From Burkholderiales bacterium (GTDB lineage Bacteria; Pseudomonadota; Gammaproteobacteria; Burkholderiales; SG8-39): DNA of 22,248 nucleotides. A program made the position numbers and the translations under genes. The stretch spans positions 1-22,248 of the forward strand of contig JADGRR010000007.1 of NCBI GenBank assembly GCA_017880745.1. Reading direction: 5' to 3'. Shown here piece after piece: positions 7,436 to 15,396 of the stretch (position 1 is the first letter of the stretch; every line of letters begins with the position of its first letter). The notes below the pieces were generated by a model, which worked only from the letters and a program-made list of their open reading frames with translations, had not been told where the DNA came from and did no database searches.

Positions 7436-7850
7436 TCGCACCGGATTGGGGATGCGGATGCGCCGGTGCTACAGGCCGAAGCGCCCGCTTTCGACCAGGC
7501 CCCGCCGCTGTTCGAACTGGGCGTCGTTGCCGAATTCCGCTTGGGCGTCCGGCGGCAGGTGATACGCGAACAGGCTGAACTCATGCGCGACGAGCAGGCC
7601 GATGCGTGCGCGGCGCGCGCCGGTGAGACAGGAGTCGTCGTCTCTCCAGAAATTGCCATGGTGCGCCACGATGGCGTCAGCCCCGTCGCTGAGCGCGGTC
7701 TGAACCAGATCGACGCTCGCCGTCACCCCCACTGACGCTGCGGCACATCTCGCCGCGCCCTTCCACATGCAGCCCATTTGGGCAATAATCTCGAAATCGG
7801 GAGATCTCCAACAAGCCGTCCGGGTAACGGTTCAGTTCCTCGCGTTGCAT
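7436..7850 (-). pseudogene. Decayed Nif3-like dinuclear metal protein gene
   Basis: The intact family member is about 250 residues. Here the ATG at 7850 opens MQREELNRYPDGLLEISRF and CPNGLHVEGRGE, a good Nif3 N-terminus. At 7726-7730 a run of five G (coding strand) shifts the frame; with four G it would continue SGVTASVDLVQTALSDGADA and the metal-site HHGNFW. The match runs on to AYHLPPDAQAEFGNDAQ and SGRFGL, then hits TAG at 7471-7469. Immediately after, in the same frame, HRRIRIPNPV corresponds to the very end of Nif3 proteins (typically ...HRFIDIPNPV), with the old stop now CGA. About 110-120 central codons are missing. The gene is dead by frameshift, internal deletion and nonsense mutation. 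In related genomes an intact nif3 commonly occupies this place between htrA and petA. Confidence 0.85.
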
Positions 7851-7925
7851 TGCGGCACCCGCTGCAAAAGCCAGCGAGAATTGTCCCCGCACACAAGCTG
7901 GCGGATCATTTACGCAACACCAAGA

Positions 7926-7978
7926 GGCCGTTTCAGGATTATCGAAACGGCCCCGAATCCCCGGCAGCATGAGGGGAT
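7926..7978. repeat. Intergenic hairpin repeat, copy 1 (half unit)
   Basis: A perfect nine-base-pair stem GGCCGTTTC/GAAACGGCC (7926-7934 with 7944-7952) closes a nine-base loop. It is followed by a second hairpin ATCCCC/GGGGAT (7957-7962 with 7973-7978). The first hairpin is the same element as at 8012 and 9302, with compensating changes. Confidence 0.75.
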
Positions 7979-8010
7979 GTATTCCCTTTTGTATTGTAAT
8001 TTGCACTTAG

Positions 8011-8115
8011 AGGCTGTTTCGGATTGACTGAAACAGCCCCTGACCTAGGGGACCATGACGGGCCGAGGAAGGGGTGGGACCCTTCCGTCCCCACCTTGGT
8101 CCCCTTCATCTTGAA
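8011..8115. repeat. Compound intergenic hairpin repeat, copy 2 (full unit, upstream of the protease)
   Basis: Hairpin A: GGCTGTTTC/GAAACAGCC (8012-8020 with 8030-8038), nine-base loop. Hairpin B: outer stem GGGGACCA/TGGTCCCC (8048-8055 with 8097-8104) enclosing inner stem GGAAGGG/CCCTTCC (8067-8073 with 8080-8086). The unit ends CTTCATCTTG. It lies 25 bases upstream of the protease start and will be in its 5' leader if transcription starts before it. Confidence 0.8.
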
Positions 8116-8139
8116 ACGAACTTTAAGGACATGCACGCG

Positions 8140-9297
8140 ATGTACCGACTCTGGCTGACCTTCGCGCAAACAGCCACCATCTGCCTCGCCATCCTGTTCG
8201 TGGTCGCGACGCTGAAGCCGGAATGGCTGCCTGGAAAGGCCACCACCGCGGTCGAGGTGAACCAGGCGGAGCTTCCCGGCGTTGCCAGCGTCAGCGGCAA
8301 GACCGTTTCCTACAGCGATGCCGTGCGCAAGGCGGTGCCGGCCGTGGTCAGCATCTTCACCAGCAAGGAAGTGAAGCGGCCGAAAAATCCTTTCTTGAAC
8401 GACCCCTTGTTCCGCCATTTCTTCGGCGAGCGCCTCGAGGACGAGGCGCAACGCGCCTTCGGCCTGGGCTCGGGCGTTATCATCAGCCACAAGGGTTACA
8501 TTCTGACCAACCAGCACGTGGTCGAGGCCGCAGACGAGATCGAGGTGGCGCTTTCCGACGGCAAGAAACTTCCCGCCAAGGTGGTGGGCAACGATCCCGA
8601 AACCGACCTGGCGGTATTGCACGTGGACGCGCAGAACCTGCCGGCGATCACCCTGGGCCAGGCGGAAAACCTCAGGGTCGGCGACGTGGTACTCGCCATC
8701 GGCAACCCGCTGGGCGTCGGCCAGACGGTCACCATGGGCATTATTTCCGCACTGCACCGGACCGGCCTCTCGATCAACACGTTCGAGAATTTCATCCAGA
8801 CCGACGCTGCAATCAATCAGGGAAACTCCGGCGGCGCGCTCATCGACTCGTCCGGAAATCTGGTCGGGATCAACACCGCGATACTTTCCCAAACCGGCGG
8901 ATCGATCGGCATCGGCTTTGCGATTCCGGTTTCGACCGCGAAACAGGTGATGGAGCAGTTGATCGAAACCGGCGCGGTGACGCGCGGCTGGGTCGGTGTG
9001 GAATTGCAGGAAATCACGGCCGACCTTGCCGACTCGTTCAAGCTCGGCACCGCCGCCGGCGTGCTCGTCGCCGGAGTGCAGCGCGGCAGCCCCGCCGACC
9101 GCGCCGGCATCAAACCCGGCGACATCGTGCTGACGGTGGACGGCAAGCACGCGGGGGACCCAGACTCCATGCGCACGCTGATCGTGGCCCTGGCCCCGGG
9201 CAAACAGATCATGCTAAAGCTCAAACGCGGCCCGAACGAACTGGAACTCCCGGTGCAAGTGGGCAAGCGACCCAAAGCGCAACGCCCGCTCGAATAA
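8140..9297 (+). CDS. HtrA/Deg-type membrane-anchored serine protease (S1C family, one PDZ)
   Basis: Periplasmic quality-control or stress-sensing protease. An N-terminal anchor (residues 4-24, LWLTFAQTATICLAILFVVAT) is followed by a linker and a trypsin-like domain with catalytic H126 (in TNQHVVEA), D156 (in DPETDLAVL) and S230 (in NQGNSGGAL). A single PDZ domain spans about 275-370. 385 residues with one PDZ fits the DegS/AlgW-like class more than DegP, which has two. AAGGA lies ten bases before the ATG at 8140; upstream in-frame starts at 8131 and 8074 are poorer, and the anchor sequence starts naturally here. It is transcribed away from the nif3 relic and petABC and is bracketed by hairpin repeats on both sides. 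Confidence 0.93.
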   Translation: MYRLWLTFAQTATICLAILFVVATLKPEWLPGKATTAVEVNQAELPGVASVSGKTVSYSDAVRKAVPAVVSIFTSKEVKRPKNPFLNDPLFRHFFGERLEDEAQRAFGLGSGVIISHKGYILTNQHVVEAADEIEVALSDGKKLPAKVVGNDPETDLAVLHVDAQNLPAITLGQAENLRVGDVVLAIGNPLGVGQTVTMGIISALHRTGLSINTFENFIQTDAAINQGNSGGALIDSSGNLVGINTAILSQTGGSIGIGFAIPVSTAKQVMEQLIETGAVTRGWVGVELQEITADLADSFKLGTAAGVLVAGVQRGSPADRAGIKPGDIVLTVDGKHAGDPDSMRTLIVALAPGKQIMLKLKRGPNELELPVQVGKRPKAQRPLE

Positions 9298-9301
9298 GAG
9301 A

Positions 9302-9402
9302 AGCTGTTTTGGAATCAACGAAACGGCCCCCGAGTTAGGGGAGCATGCGGAGCCAAGGAAGAGGGGGGGACCCTTCCGTTTCCACCCGGGCCTCCTCATT
9401 TT
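9302..9402. repeat. Compound intergenic hairpin repeat, copy 3 (full unit, downstream of the protease)
   Basis: Same layout as the unit at 8011. Hairpin A is AGCTGTTTT/GAAACGGCC (9302-9310 with 9320-9328), paired through two G-T wobbles. It continues with TTAGGGGAGCATG, then AGGAAG, GGGGACCCTTCCGT, CCACC, CCTCCTCATTTTG, aligning base for base with most of the upstream unit. It begins four bases after the protease stop and may act as its terminator. Confidence 0.8.
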
Positions 9403-9419
9403 GCAATCAGCTATACGCG

Positions 9420-9453
9420 GATTGCGCGCGCAATCTGCCTCGCCGCTGCGAGG
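9420..9453. terminator. Paired palindromes at the 3' end of the transporter operon
   Basis: A perfect 16-base palindrome GATTGCGCGCGCAATC (9420-9435) is followed by CCTCGC-cgct-GCGAGG (9438-9453). Both lie within 45 bases past the hydrolase stop on the minus strand. No T run follows, so this is more likely a 3'-end stabiliser or bidirectional barrier than a classical terminator. Confidence 0.4.
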
Positions 9454-9462
9454 GGGTATCGC

Positions 9463-10308
9463 TCAGGCGGCGAGAAACGCCTCCACCAATCCGATCTGCC
9501 CCGGTACATTGAGCGCCGGGGCATGACCGCAACCGGCGATCTCCACCACGCGCGCCCCGGGGCCGCGCTCGCGCATCGCCTGCGCCGTCTCGGCGAGCAG
9601 CAGGTCCGAATTCGCGCCGCGCAGGCACAGGACCGGAATGTCGATCGCGTCGTATTCCGGCCACAGATCATAGTCGTGTGGATAATTGATGAACTGCCGC
9701 ACCATGTTTGGATCGTAATGCGGCGTGACGCGGCCGTCGGGCAGGCGCCGCGCGGATGTCTCCGTGAGCTTCACCCATTCGCGGTCGGTGAGCATCCCGT
9801 AAGGCGCATAAACCTTGCGAAAATAGGCTTCCAACTCGCTCACCTTGGCAAACGCCGCCGGACTGGCAGCATAGTTCCTGATGCGCTCGATCGCCGCCTG
9901 CGCCAGTTGCGGGCCGTTGTCGTTCAACACCAGCTTGTCGATACGGCCGGCAAGCGCCCCGCCATTTCGACTGGCGAGTTTGATCCCGATCGCCCCACCC
10001 ATCGACGTGCCGACCCAGCGCATGCTCGACAGGCCGAGGGCGTCGCAGAACGCCGCGGCCAGCCGGGCGTAGAACGCGAGGCAATATTCGCGGTCGGGCT
10101 CGGGGCTCCATTGGGACAGCCCGCGGCCGGGCATGTCGGGGCAAATTACGCGATAGCGCCGCGACAGCGCTGCGGCAAGGTCGTCGAAGTCGCGCCCGGT
10201 GCGCGCCAAGCCGTGCCACATGACGACGCTCTGGGAGTTGCCGGCGCCCCACTCGACGTAATGCAGTTCACGCTCGAGCACCGTCACGTAATGGGAGGTC
10301 ATGGTCAT
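9463..10308 (-). CDS. Alpha/beta-fold hydrolase
   Basis: 281 residues with the complete fold. The oxyanion-hole motif is VVMWHGLARTG (about 28-38), the nucleophile is S102 in GTSMGG, the acid is probably D235 in GANSDLLL, and the base is H262 in GCGHAPAL. The substrate cannot be read from sequence; esterase, amidase or lactonase activity are all possible. The ATG at 10308 overlaps the livM stop by four bases (ATGA), so it is translationally coupled to the transporter and likely acts on the imported compound or a product of it (inference). A second ATG at 10302 is possible. There is no signal peptide, so it acts in the cytoplasm. Confidence 0.9.
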   Translation of the reverse strand: MTMTSHYVTVLERELHYVEWGAGNSQSVVMWHGLARTGRDFDDLAAALSRRYRVICPDMPGRGLSQWSPEPDREYCLAFYARLAAAFCDALGLSSMRWVGTSMGGAIGIKLASRNGGALAGRIDKLVLNDNGPQLAQAAIERIRNYAASPAAFAKVSELEAYFRKVYAPYGMLTDREWVKLTETSARRLPDGRVTPHYDPNMVRQFINYPHDYDLWPEYDAIDIPVLCLRGANSDLLLAETAQAMRERGPGARVVEIAGCGHAPALNVPGQIGLVEAFLAA

Positions 10309-11360
10309 TTGTTTCCCCGCAGTCTGCCGACAATGCCGGCAGGAAAATGATACACGCTGAGAACGAACAGGATCCCCAGCCACAACAGCCAGCGGTCCGG
10401 GTGCACCAGGCTGGGCAGCAACGGTATTCCGGCGGCCGCGTCGCTGGCGAGTTTCATCAGATCCTGCAGATAGTTCTGCGCGATTACGAACAAGGTTGCC
10501 CCGATCACCGCGCCGTACAGCGTCCCCATGCCGCCGATCACCACCATCAGCAGAATGTCGATCATGATGTCGAGCGACAGCGTCGTGTCCGGACCGACGT
10601 AGCGCAACCAGACTGCGTAAAGAATGCCGGCGGCGGTGGCGGCAAGCGCCGACAGGCAGTTGGCCGCGCTGCGATAGACCACGCTGCGGTAGCCGATGGC
10701 TTCGGCGCGGAAGTCGTTCTCGCGTATCGCCTGCAGCACGCGGCCGAAGGGCGAATTCACCACCCGCAACAGCGCCAGGAACAGGCACAGTGCGCCTGCG
10801 AACACGATGTAATAGGAGACGATCCTGCCGCTGATTACCACGCCGAGCAGCGGCGCTTCGAGCAGCTTCGTTCCCGGCAGCAACAACTCGGGCAGCTTGT
10901 AGGTAAGCCCGTCCTCGCCGCCGGTGAGCCACGACAGTTGCGAGGCGAGGATGGCAAAAAACGAGGCGACGGCGAGCGTGATCATGGCGAAGAAGATGGT
11001 CTTCACGCGCAGCGACAGGAGGCCGATCGCCAGCGACAGCAGCGCCGACAGGGCGAGCGCAGCGAGGCTGCCCACCGCGAGGCCCGACCAGGTCGGGCCC
11101 AGCCTGGTTGCGGCGATGCCGATGCCGTAGGCGCCGAGCCCGAAGAACATGGTGTGCGCGAACGATACGATTCCGGTGTAGCCGAGCAGCAGGTCATAGC
11201 TCGCCACCAGCAGGATGAACACGCAGATCTTGGCCGCGACGTTGAGCGAACGCGTTCCCGGAAACACGAACGGCGCGAGCGCCAGGCCGGCGAGTATCAG
11301 CACCAGCACGATGCCGAGTACGCGGCTGCGCGGATAATCGCCGGAAAGAAGCCGCTGCAT
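10305..11360 (-). CDS. livM: Branched-chain amino acid-type ABC transporter permease, LivM family
   Basis: Membrane permease of about 351 residues. It has a hydrophobic N-terminus (VLGIVLVLILAGLALAPFV), the conserved LLGYTGIVSFAHTMFFGLGAY segment of LivM proteins, and near the C-terminus the coupling-helix region with FGRVLQAIRENDFRAEAIG. It pairs with LivH to form the transmembrane channel. The true start is the ATG at 11360, five bases after the livH stop. The open frame extends further upstream through livH in another reading frame, but that part is not coding. The substrate may be an amino acid, an amide or an aromatic acid. Confidence 0.92.
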   Translation of the reverse strand: MQRLLSGDYPRSRVLGIVLVLILAGLALAPFVFPGTRSLNVAAKICVFILLVASYDLLLGYTGIVSFAHTMFFGLGAYGIGIAATRLGPTWSGLAVGSLAALALSALLSLAIGLLSLRVKTIFFAMITLAVASFFAILASQLSWLTGGEDGLTYKLPELLLPGTKLLEAPLLGVVISGRIVSYYIVFAGALCLFLALLRVVNSPFGRVLQAIRENDFRAEAIGYRSVVYRSAANCLSALAATAAGILYAVWLRYVGPDTTLSLDIMIDILLMVVIGGMGTLYGAVIGATLFVIAQNYLQDLMKLASDAAAGIPLLPSLVHPDRWLLWLGILFVLSVYHFPAGIVGRLRGNK

Positions 11361-11365
11361 CGCGC

Positions 11366-12364
11366 TTATCGCTTCGCCACCGGATACAGACCCTGCGGCC
11401 GCCACAGCAGGATCAGCACCATCAGCAGGATGTTGGAGCCGAGCGCGATCTTGGGCGCGAGGAAGCCGACGTAGTTGGCCACCAGCCCCACCAGCAGCGC
11501 GCCGATAAAGCAGCCGCCGACCGAGCCCAGCCCGCCGATGATGATGACGATGAATATCAGGATCATCACCTGCATGCCCATGGCCGAGCTGACCGTCTCC
11601 TGGTACAGCGCCCACATCACGCCGCCCAGACCGGCCAGGGCGGAGCCGGCGACGAACACGCCGACGAACACGCGGCGGATGCGGTAGCCGAGCGACTCCA
11701 CCATCTCGCTGTCCTCGACACCGGCGCGGATCAGCAGTCCGATACGGGTGCGGTTGAGCAGCAGAAACATGGCGGCGAATACCGCAAGACCGACGATGAC
11801 GGCGACGACGCGGTATTTCTCGATGGCGATGTCGCCGAAAATGAAACTGCCCCGCAGCGTCGCCGGCTTGGGCAGCGGAATGATGTCCGGACCCCAGATC
11901 ACGTGAATCGACTGCTCGGCCACGATCAGCCCGCCCATGGTGATGAGGATCTGCTTCAGGTGCTGGCCATACACGGGCATGATGATCACGCGCTCGAACA
12001 CGAGGCCGAGCGCCCCGGCCACCGCCATGGCGGCCAGGATCGCGGGAATGATTGCGCCGAGGTTCAGCCACAGGCTGTCCGCCTGGGTCCAGCCGGCGAG
12101 CGGGATCAGCACGCTGGTGGCGACGAAGGCGCCGATGGTGATGAACGCGCCATGGGCGAAATTCATGACGTCCATCAGGCCGAACACCAGGGTGAGGCCC
12201 GAAGCCATGATGAAAATCATCATGCCCATGGCGAGGCCGGCAACGGTGAGCGTGACCCAGGTCGGCAGACTCGGGATCAGCGGCAGCGCCACGAGCGCGA
12301 TCGCCGGGATCAGCGCCAGCGGTATCTTGTCGATGCCCGGAACGCGCAGCGCGTCGTCGCTCAT
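11366..12364 (-). CDS. livH: Branched-chain amino acid-type ABC transporter permease, LivH family
   Basis: 332 residues, highly hydrophobic. The family hallmarks are ASGLTLVFGLMDVMNFAHGAF near the N-terminus, TRIGLLIRAGVEDSEMVESLG in the cytoplasmic coupling loop, and GGLGSVGGCFIGALLVGL towards the C-terminus. The start codon overlaps the livF stop by four bases (ATGA). It forms the inner-membrane channel together with LivM. Confidence 0.93.
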   Translation of the reverse strand: MSDDALRVPGIDKIPLALIPAIALVALPLIPSLPTWVTLTVAGLAMGMMIFIMASGLTLVFGLMDVMNFAHGAFITIGAFVATSVLIPLAGWTQADSLWLNLGAIIPAILAAMAVAGALGLVFERVIIMPVYGQHLKQILITMGGLIVAEQSIHVIWGPDIIPLPKPATLRGSFIFGDIAIEKYRVVAVIVGLAVFAAMFLLLNRTRIGLLIRAGVEDSEMVESLGYRIRRVFVGVFVAGSALAGLGGVMWALYQETVSSAMGMQVMILIFIVIIIGGLGSVGGCFIGALLVGLVANYVGFLAPKIALGSNILLMVLILLWRPQGLYPVAKR

Positions 12365-13083
12365 TGGTGCGCGTCCAGCGACAGGCCGAGGAGCTTCTGC
12401 TGCTGCGCCTCGTCATCGGCCAGATCGTTCATGCTGCCGCTATGGACGATGCGGCCGGAATCCATCACCGCGACCGTGTCGCCCAGCGTGCGCGCGAAAT
12501 GGAAATTCTGCTCCACCAGCAGGATGGTGGTGTCGGTGCGCTTCAGTTCGCGGAATGCGTCGACCATGTGGGCGATGATCGCGGGCGCCAGGCCCTTGGT
12601 CGGTTCGTCGACGAGCAGCAGCTTCTTCGGCTCGATGATGGCGCGCGCGATGGCGAGCATCTGCTTCTGCCCGCCGGACAGGTGGCCGGCCGGGAGATGC
12701 CAGAATTTTTTCAGCGCGGGAAAGAACCTGAACATCCAATCCAGGCGCCGCTCGTCGAGCGGTCCGTCGCGCGCCGCCAGCGTCAGGTTCTCGCTCACCG
12801 TGAGCCCGGTGAAGATGCCCATGGATTCGGGCACGTAGCCAATGCCGAGTTGTGCCACCGCCGGCGTCGAACGCCTGGCGATGTCAGTGCCGTCGAACTC
12901 GATGCGTCCGGCCGAGGCTTGCCACAATCCCATGATGGTGCGCAGGCAGGTGGTCTTGCCGGCGCCGTTCCTGCCCAGCAGCACGGTGAGTCCGCCGTGC
13001 GGCACGACAAAGTCCACGCCCTGCAGAATATGGTAATGGCCGATGTGGGTGTTGACGCCGGCGAGCGCGAGCAGATTACTCAT
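12361..13083 (-). CDS. livF: Branched-chain amino acid-type ABC transporter ATP-binding protein, LivF family
   Basis: 240-residue ATPase. Walker A is GRNGAGKTT (about 37-45), the signature is LSGGQKQ, Walker B is KLLLVDEPTKGLAP, and the switch histidine is replaced by the LLVEQN form typical of LivF. It overlaps livG by eight bases and livH by four, so the proteins are probably made in matched amounts. Confidence 0.94.
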   Translation of the reverse strand: MSNLLALAGVNTHIGHYHILQGVDFVVPHGGLTVLLGRNGAGKTTCLRTIMGLWQASAGRIEFDGTDIARRSTPAVAQLGIGYVPESMGIFTGLTVSENLTLAARDGPLDERRLDWMFRFFPALKKFWHLPAGHLSGGQKQMLAIARAIIEPKKLLLVDEPTKGLAPAIIAHMVDAFRELKRTDTTILLVEQNFHFARTLGDTVAVMDSGRIVHSGSMNDLADDEAQQQKLLGLSLDAHQ

Positions 13084-13855
13084 GTCCGGCCAGCCCCAGA
13101 TAGGCCTGCTGCACGATGGGCGAGGCGATCACCACGGCCGGCTCGCCATCGGCGACGAGTTCGCCCTGGTGCAGCACGATGATGCGGTCGGCCAGCGACC
13201 TGACCACGTCCATCTTGTGCTCGACCAGCAGGATGGTCTTGTCACCCTGGTTCTTGATCTCGTGGATCAACTCCAGGATTACCGGCACCTCGTCCACGCT
13301 CATGCCTGCCGTGGGTTCGTCGAACATGAACAGGTCGGGATCGAGCGCGAGCAGGATCGCCACCTCGAGCTTCCTCTGGTCGCCGTGCGCCAGCGCCGAG
13401 GCCAGCGCATCGCGCCGGTCGGCAAGCTTGACGCGGTGCAGATAATGCTCGGCGCGCTCGATCAGTTCCACATGGCTCGACCACACGGAGAACAAATTCA
13501 GGCCCATGGCGGCGTGCGACTGCACCGCGAGGCGCACGTTTTCGAGCACGCTCAGCCGGGGAAACAGGTTGGTGAGCTGGAACGCCCGCCCCATGCCGCG
13601 GCGCGTGCGCTGCGGCGCGGACAGCGAGGTCACGTCTTCGCCGAACAGCTTCACCGTGCCGCCGGTTGCGGACAACTGGCCGGAAATCAGGTTGAAGTAA
13701 GTCGTTTTGCCCGCGCCGTTGGGACCGACGATGGCGGTGAGCGTGCCCGGGCCGAACGCGCAGGACACGCGGTTGACCGCGACGTGGCCGCCGAAACGGA
13801 TCGTCAGGTCGTGCGTCTCGAGTACCGGGTGTTCGCCGGAGCGTGGTTCGGACAT
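13076..13855 (-). CDS. livG: Branched-chain amino acid-type ABC transporter ATP-binding protein, LivG family
   Basis: 259-residue ATPase. Walker A is GPNGAGKTT (about 43-51), followed by the LivG-type stretch GMGRAFQLTNLFPRLSVLENV. The signature is LAHGDQRKLE, a shifted form of the usual LSxGxQ, and Walker B is LFMFDEPTAG. It follows livK after 93 bases that contain a strong hairpin and overlaps livF. Confidence 0.94.
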   Translation of the reverse strand: MSEPRSGEHPVLETHDLTIRFGGHVAVNRVSCAFGPGTLTAIVGPNGAGKTTYFNLISGQLSATGGTVKLFGEDVTSLSAPQRTRRGMGRAFQLTNLFPRLSVLENVRLAVQSHAAMGLNLFSVWSSHVELIERAEHYLHRVKLADRRDALASALAHGDQRKLEVAILLALDPDLFMFDEPTAGMSVDEVPVILELIHEIKNQGDKTILLVEHKMDVVRSLADRIIVLHQGELVADGEPAVVIASPIVQQAYLGLAGHE

Positions 13856-13880
13856 GTAAAATTTCGCAGGCGGACAATCG

Positions 13881-13920
13881 CCGCGGGAGGGACGGCGCGT
13901 GCGTCCGTTCGATCCCGCGG
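13881..13920 (-). other. Strong intercistronic hairpin between livK and livG
   Basis: Outer stem CCGCGGGA/TCCCGCGG (13881-13888 with 13913-13920), inner stem GGACG/CGTCC (13890-13894 with 13902-13906). There is no T run. Hairpins placed after a binding-protein gene commonly protect its message or limit read-through to the membrane and ATPase genes, which gives more binding protein than transporter. Confidence 0.6.
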
Positions 13921-13948
13921 AGTTGAACCGGCGCGCAAATACGCGGGT

Positions 13949-15133
13949 TTAACGCTTGTTCTGGATCGGCACCGGCATCTCCGACGCCGGGATCTCGCGC
14001 ACCAGTTCCAGCAAATCCCATTCCCCCTTCTGCGCTTTCTTGATGCGGAAGTGGAACATGTTCTGCATCGCCTGATGGTCCTCCTTGCGGAAGGTCATCT
14101 TGCCCTTGGGCGTGTCGAACGACATGCCCTCCATAGCGGCGATCAGCTTCTCGGTGTCGGCGCTGCCCGCCTTCTTGATTCCCTCGACCACCGCAGTCGC
14201 CGCTGCAAATCCGCCCGCGGTAAAGAAATCCGGCGGCTGGCCATAGCGCTTCTCGTGCTCCTTCACCAGCCAGTCGTTCATCTTGTTTTTCGGAAAGCCG
14301 TAGTAATAATAGATCGCGCCCTCCACACCGGCGTAGTCCTTCCAGGTCTTCATCACCGGCAGGATGTTGCCGCCCGGCGCGAGCTCGATGCCGTAGCGCT
14401 CCGGCTTCATCTCCATGATCTTGACCATCGGATGCGGTCCGGCCCAGATGATCGCGAGGACTTTGCGCCCGGGCTTGTCCTTCAGCACCTCGAAGATGCG
14501 CTGCGCGGGAGCGGTGAAGTCGCTGGTGGCGGCCGGCGCATATTCCTCATGGATGATCTTCGCCTTCGGGTTGGCCTTGGCCAGCGCCTCCTTGAACGCC
14601 TTGATGCCGTCGCGGCCGAAGGCGTAGTCCTGCGCCAGGGTCGCGACCGTGACGTCGCCCTTCAGTGTCGCCGCCCCGGCAACCGCGTCCTGCGTCGAAT
14701 TGCGTGCGGTGCGGAAAATGTACCGGTTCCACTTGTCCCCGGTGATCGAATCGGCCACCGCCGGCTCTACCAGCAGCACTTTCTTGTATTCCTCGGCCAC
14801 CGGCAGCATGGCCAGGGCCACGCCGGAGTTGACCGGTCCGACCGCGATGTCCACCTTGTCGTCGCCGTAGGCGGCGGCGAGCTGCGCCTTGCCCACATCG
14901 GGCTTGGACTGCGTGTCCTTCTCGATCACGACGATCTTGCGCCCGAGCAGCTCCATTTTGCCGCCGGTGGCGTACTCGAGCCCCATCGCAAATCCGATGC
15001 TGGACTGCTTGGCGTAGGCCTCGAGCGGGCCGGTCTTGTCGTACACGTGCGCGATCTTGATATCCTGCGCCGCGGCAACGCCCGCGCACAGGGCCAAGAC
15101 CAAACCGCCGATTACAGAATGTTTGAGTTGCAT
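13949..15133 (-). CDS. livK: Periplasmic substrate-binding protein of a branched-chain amino acid-type ABC transporter
   Basis: 394 residues. A signal peptide (MQLKHSVIGGLVLALCAGVAAA, cut after AAA) is followed by a type I periplasmic binding fold starting DIKIAHVYDKTGPLEAYAKQ. The mature domain has the family segments GPVNSGVALAMLPVAEEY and FRTARNSTQDAVAG. AGGAGG lies six to eight bases before the ATG at 15133. First gene of the transporter operon. The ligand is not predictable; relatives bind amino acids, amides, urea or aromatic acids, and the hydrolase in the operon hints at something other than a plain amino acid (inference). Confidence 0.9.
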   Translation of the reverse strand: MQLKHSVIGGLVLALCAGVAAAQDIKIAHVYDKTGPLEAYAKQSSIGFAMGLEYATGGKMELLGRKIVVIEKDTQSKPDVGKAQLAAAYGDDKVDIAVGPVNSGVALAMLPVAEEYKKVLLVEPAVADSITGDKWNRYIFRTARNSTQDAVAGAATLKGDVTVATLAQDYAFGRDGIKAFKEALAKANPKAKIIHEEYAPAATSDFTAPAQRIFEVLKDKPGRKVLAIIWAGPHPMVKIMEMKPERYGIELAPGGNILPVMKTWKDYAGVEGAIYYYYGFPKNKMNDWLVKEHEKRYGQPPDFFTAGGFAAATAVVEGIKKAGSADTEKLIAAMEGMSFDTPKGKMTFRKEDHQAMQNMFHFRIKKAQKGEWDLLELVREIPASEMPVPIQNKR

Positions 15134-15318
15134 GATTTCTCCTCCTCGATGCATGGATTTGGGCCAGGACAGGCGCACCGGATGGCCCCCGCCGGTTCCC
15201 ATTATTGCATGCCAGGCGCCCGACGATTCGGGACCGCGATCGCCAAGCCCTGCGGGAACATGTCAAACTTGCATGCCCTCCAACAACATGAGCGGCAGGG
15301 GCGGGTGGGCTGTGGCCT

Positions 15319-15337
15319 GTGTTACATTTGGTAACAC
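15319..15337. promoter_or_regulatory. Palindromic candidate operator
   Basis: A perfect seven-base inverted repeat, GTGTTAC-atttg-GTAACAC. It lies in the divergent gap, about 186 bases before livK and 60 bases before the exported-protein genes. Its size and symmetry fit a dimeric regulator. No regulator gene is adjacent, so the binding protein is unknown. Confidence 0.5.
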
Positions 15338-15396
15338 TTTAGGTACTTCGCAGCGGCGCGCGCGTGCTAGGCTTTATTTTAGTGGGGCTGGTATTC

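Noticed and set aside
7939..9150. A 403-codon minus-strand open frame across the protease gene
   Set aside because: Antisense to a clear HtrA-type protease with an intact catalytic triad; the translation is low-complexity and matches no family.
10305..12416. A single 703-codon open frame on the minus strand
   Set aside because: Only the part from 11360 down matches a LivM permease. The upstream part is an arginine/histidine-rich reading of livH in another frame, while livH itself is clear at 11366-12364.
13043..15334. A 763-codon open frame on the plus strand
   Set aside because: It lies antisense to livG and livK, is rich in His/Arg/Gln with no domain pattern, and is a typical GC-rich shadow.
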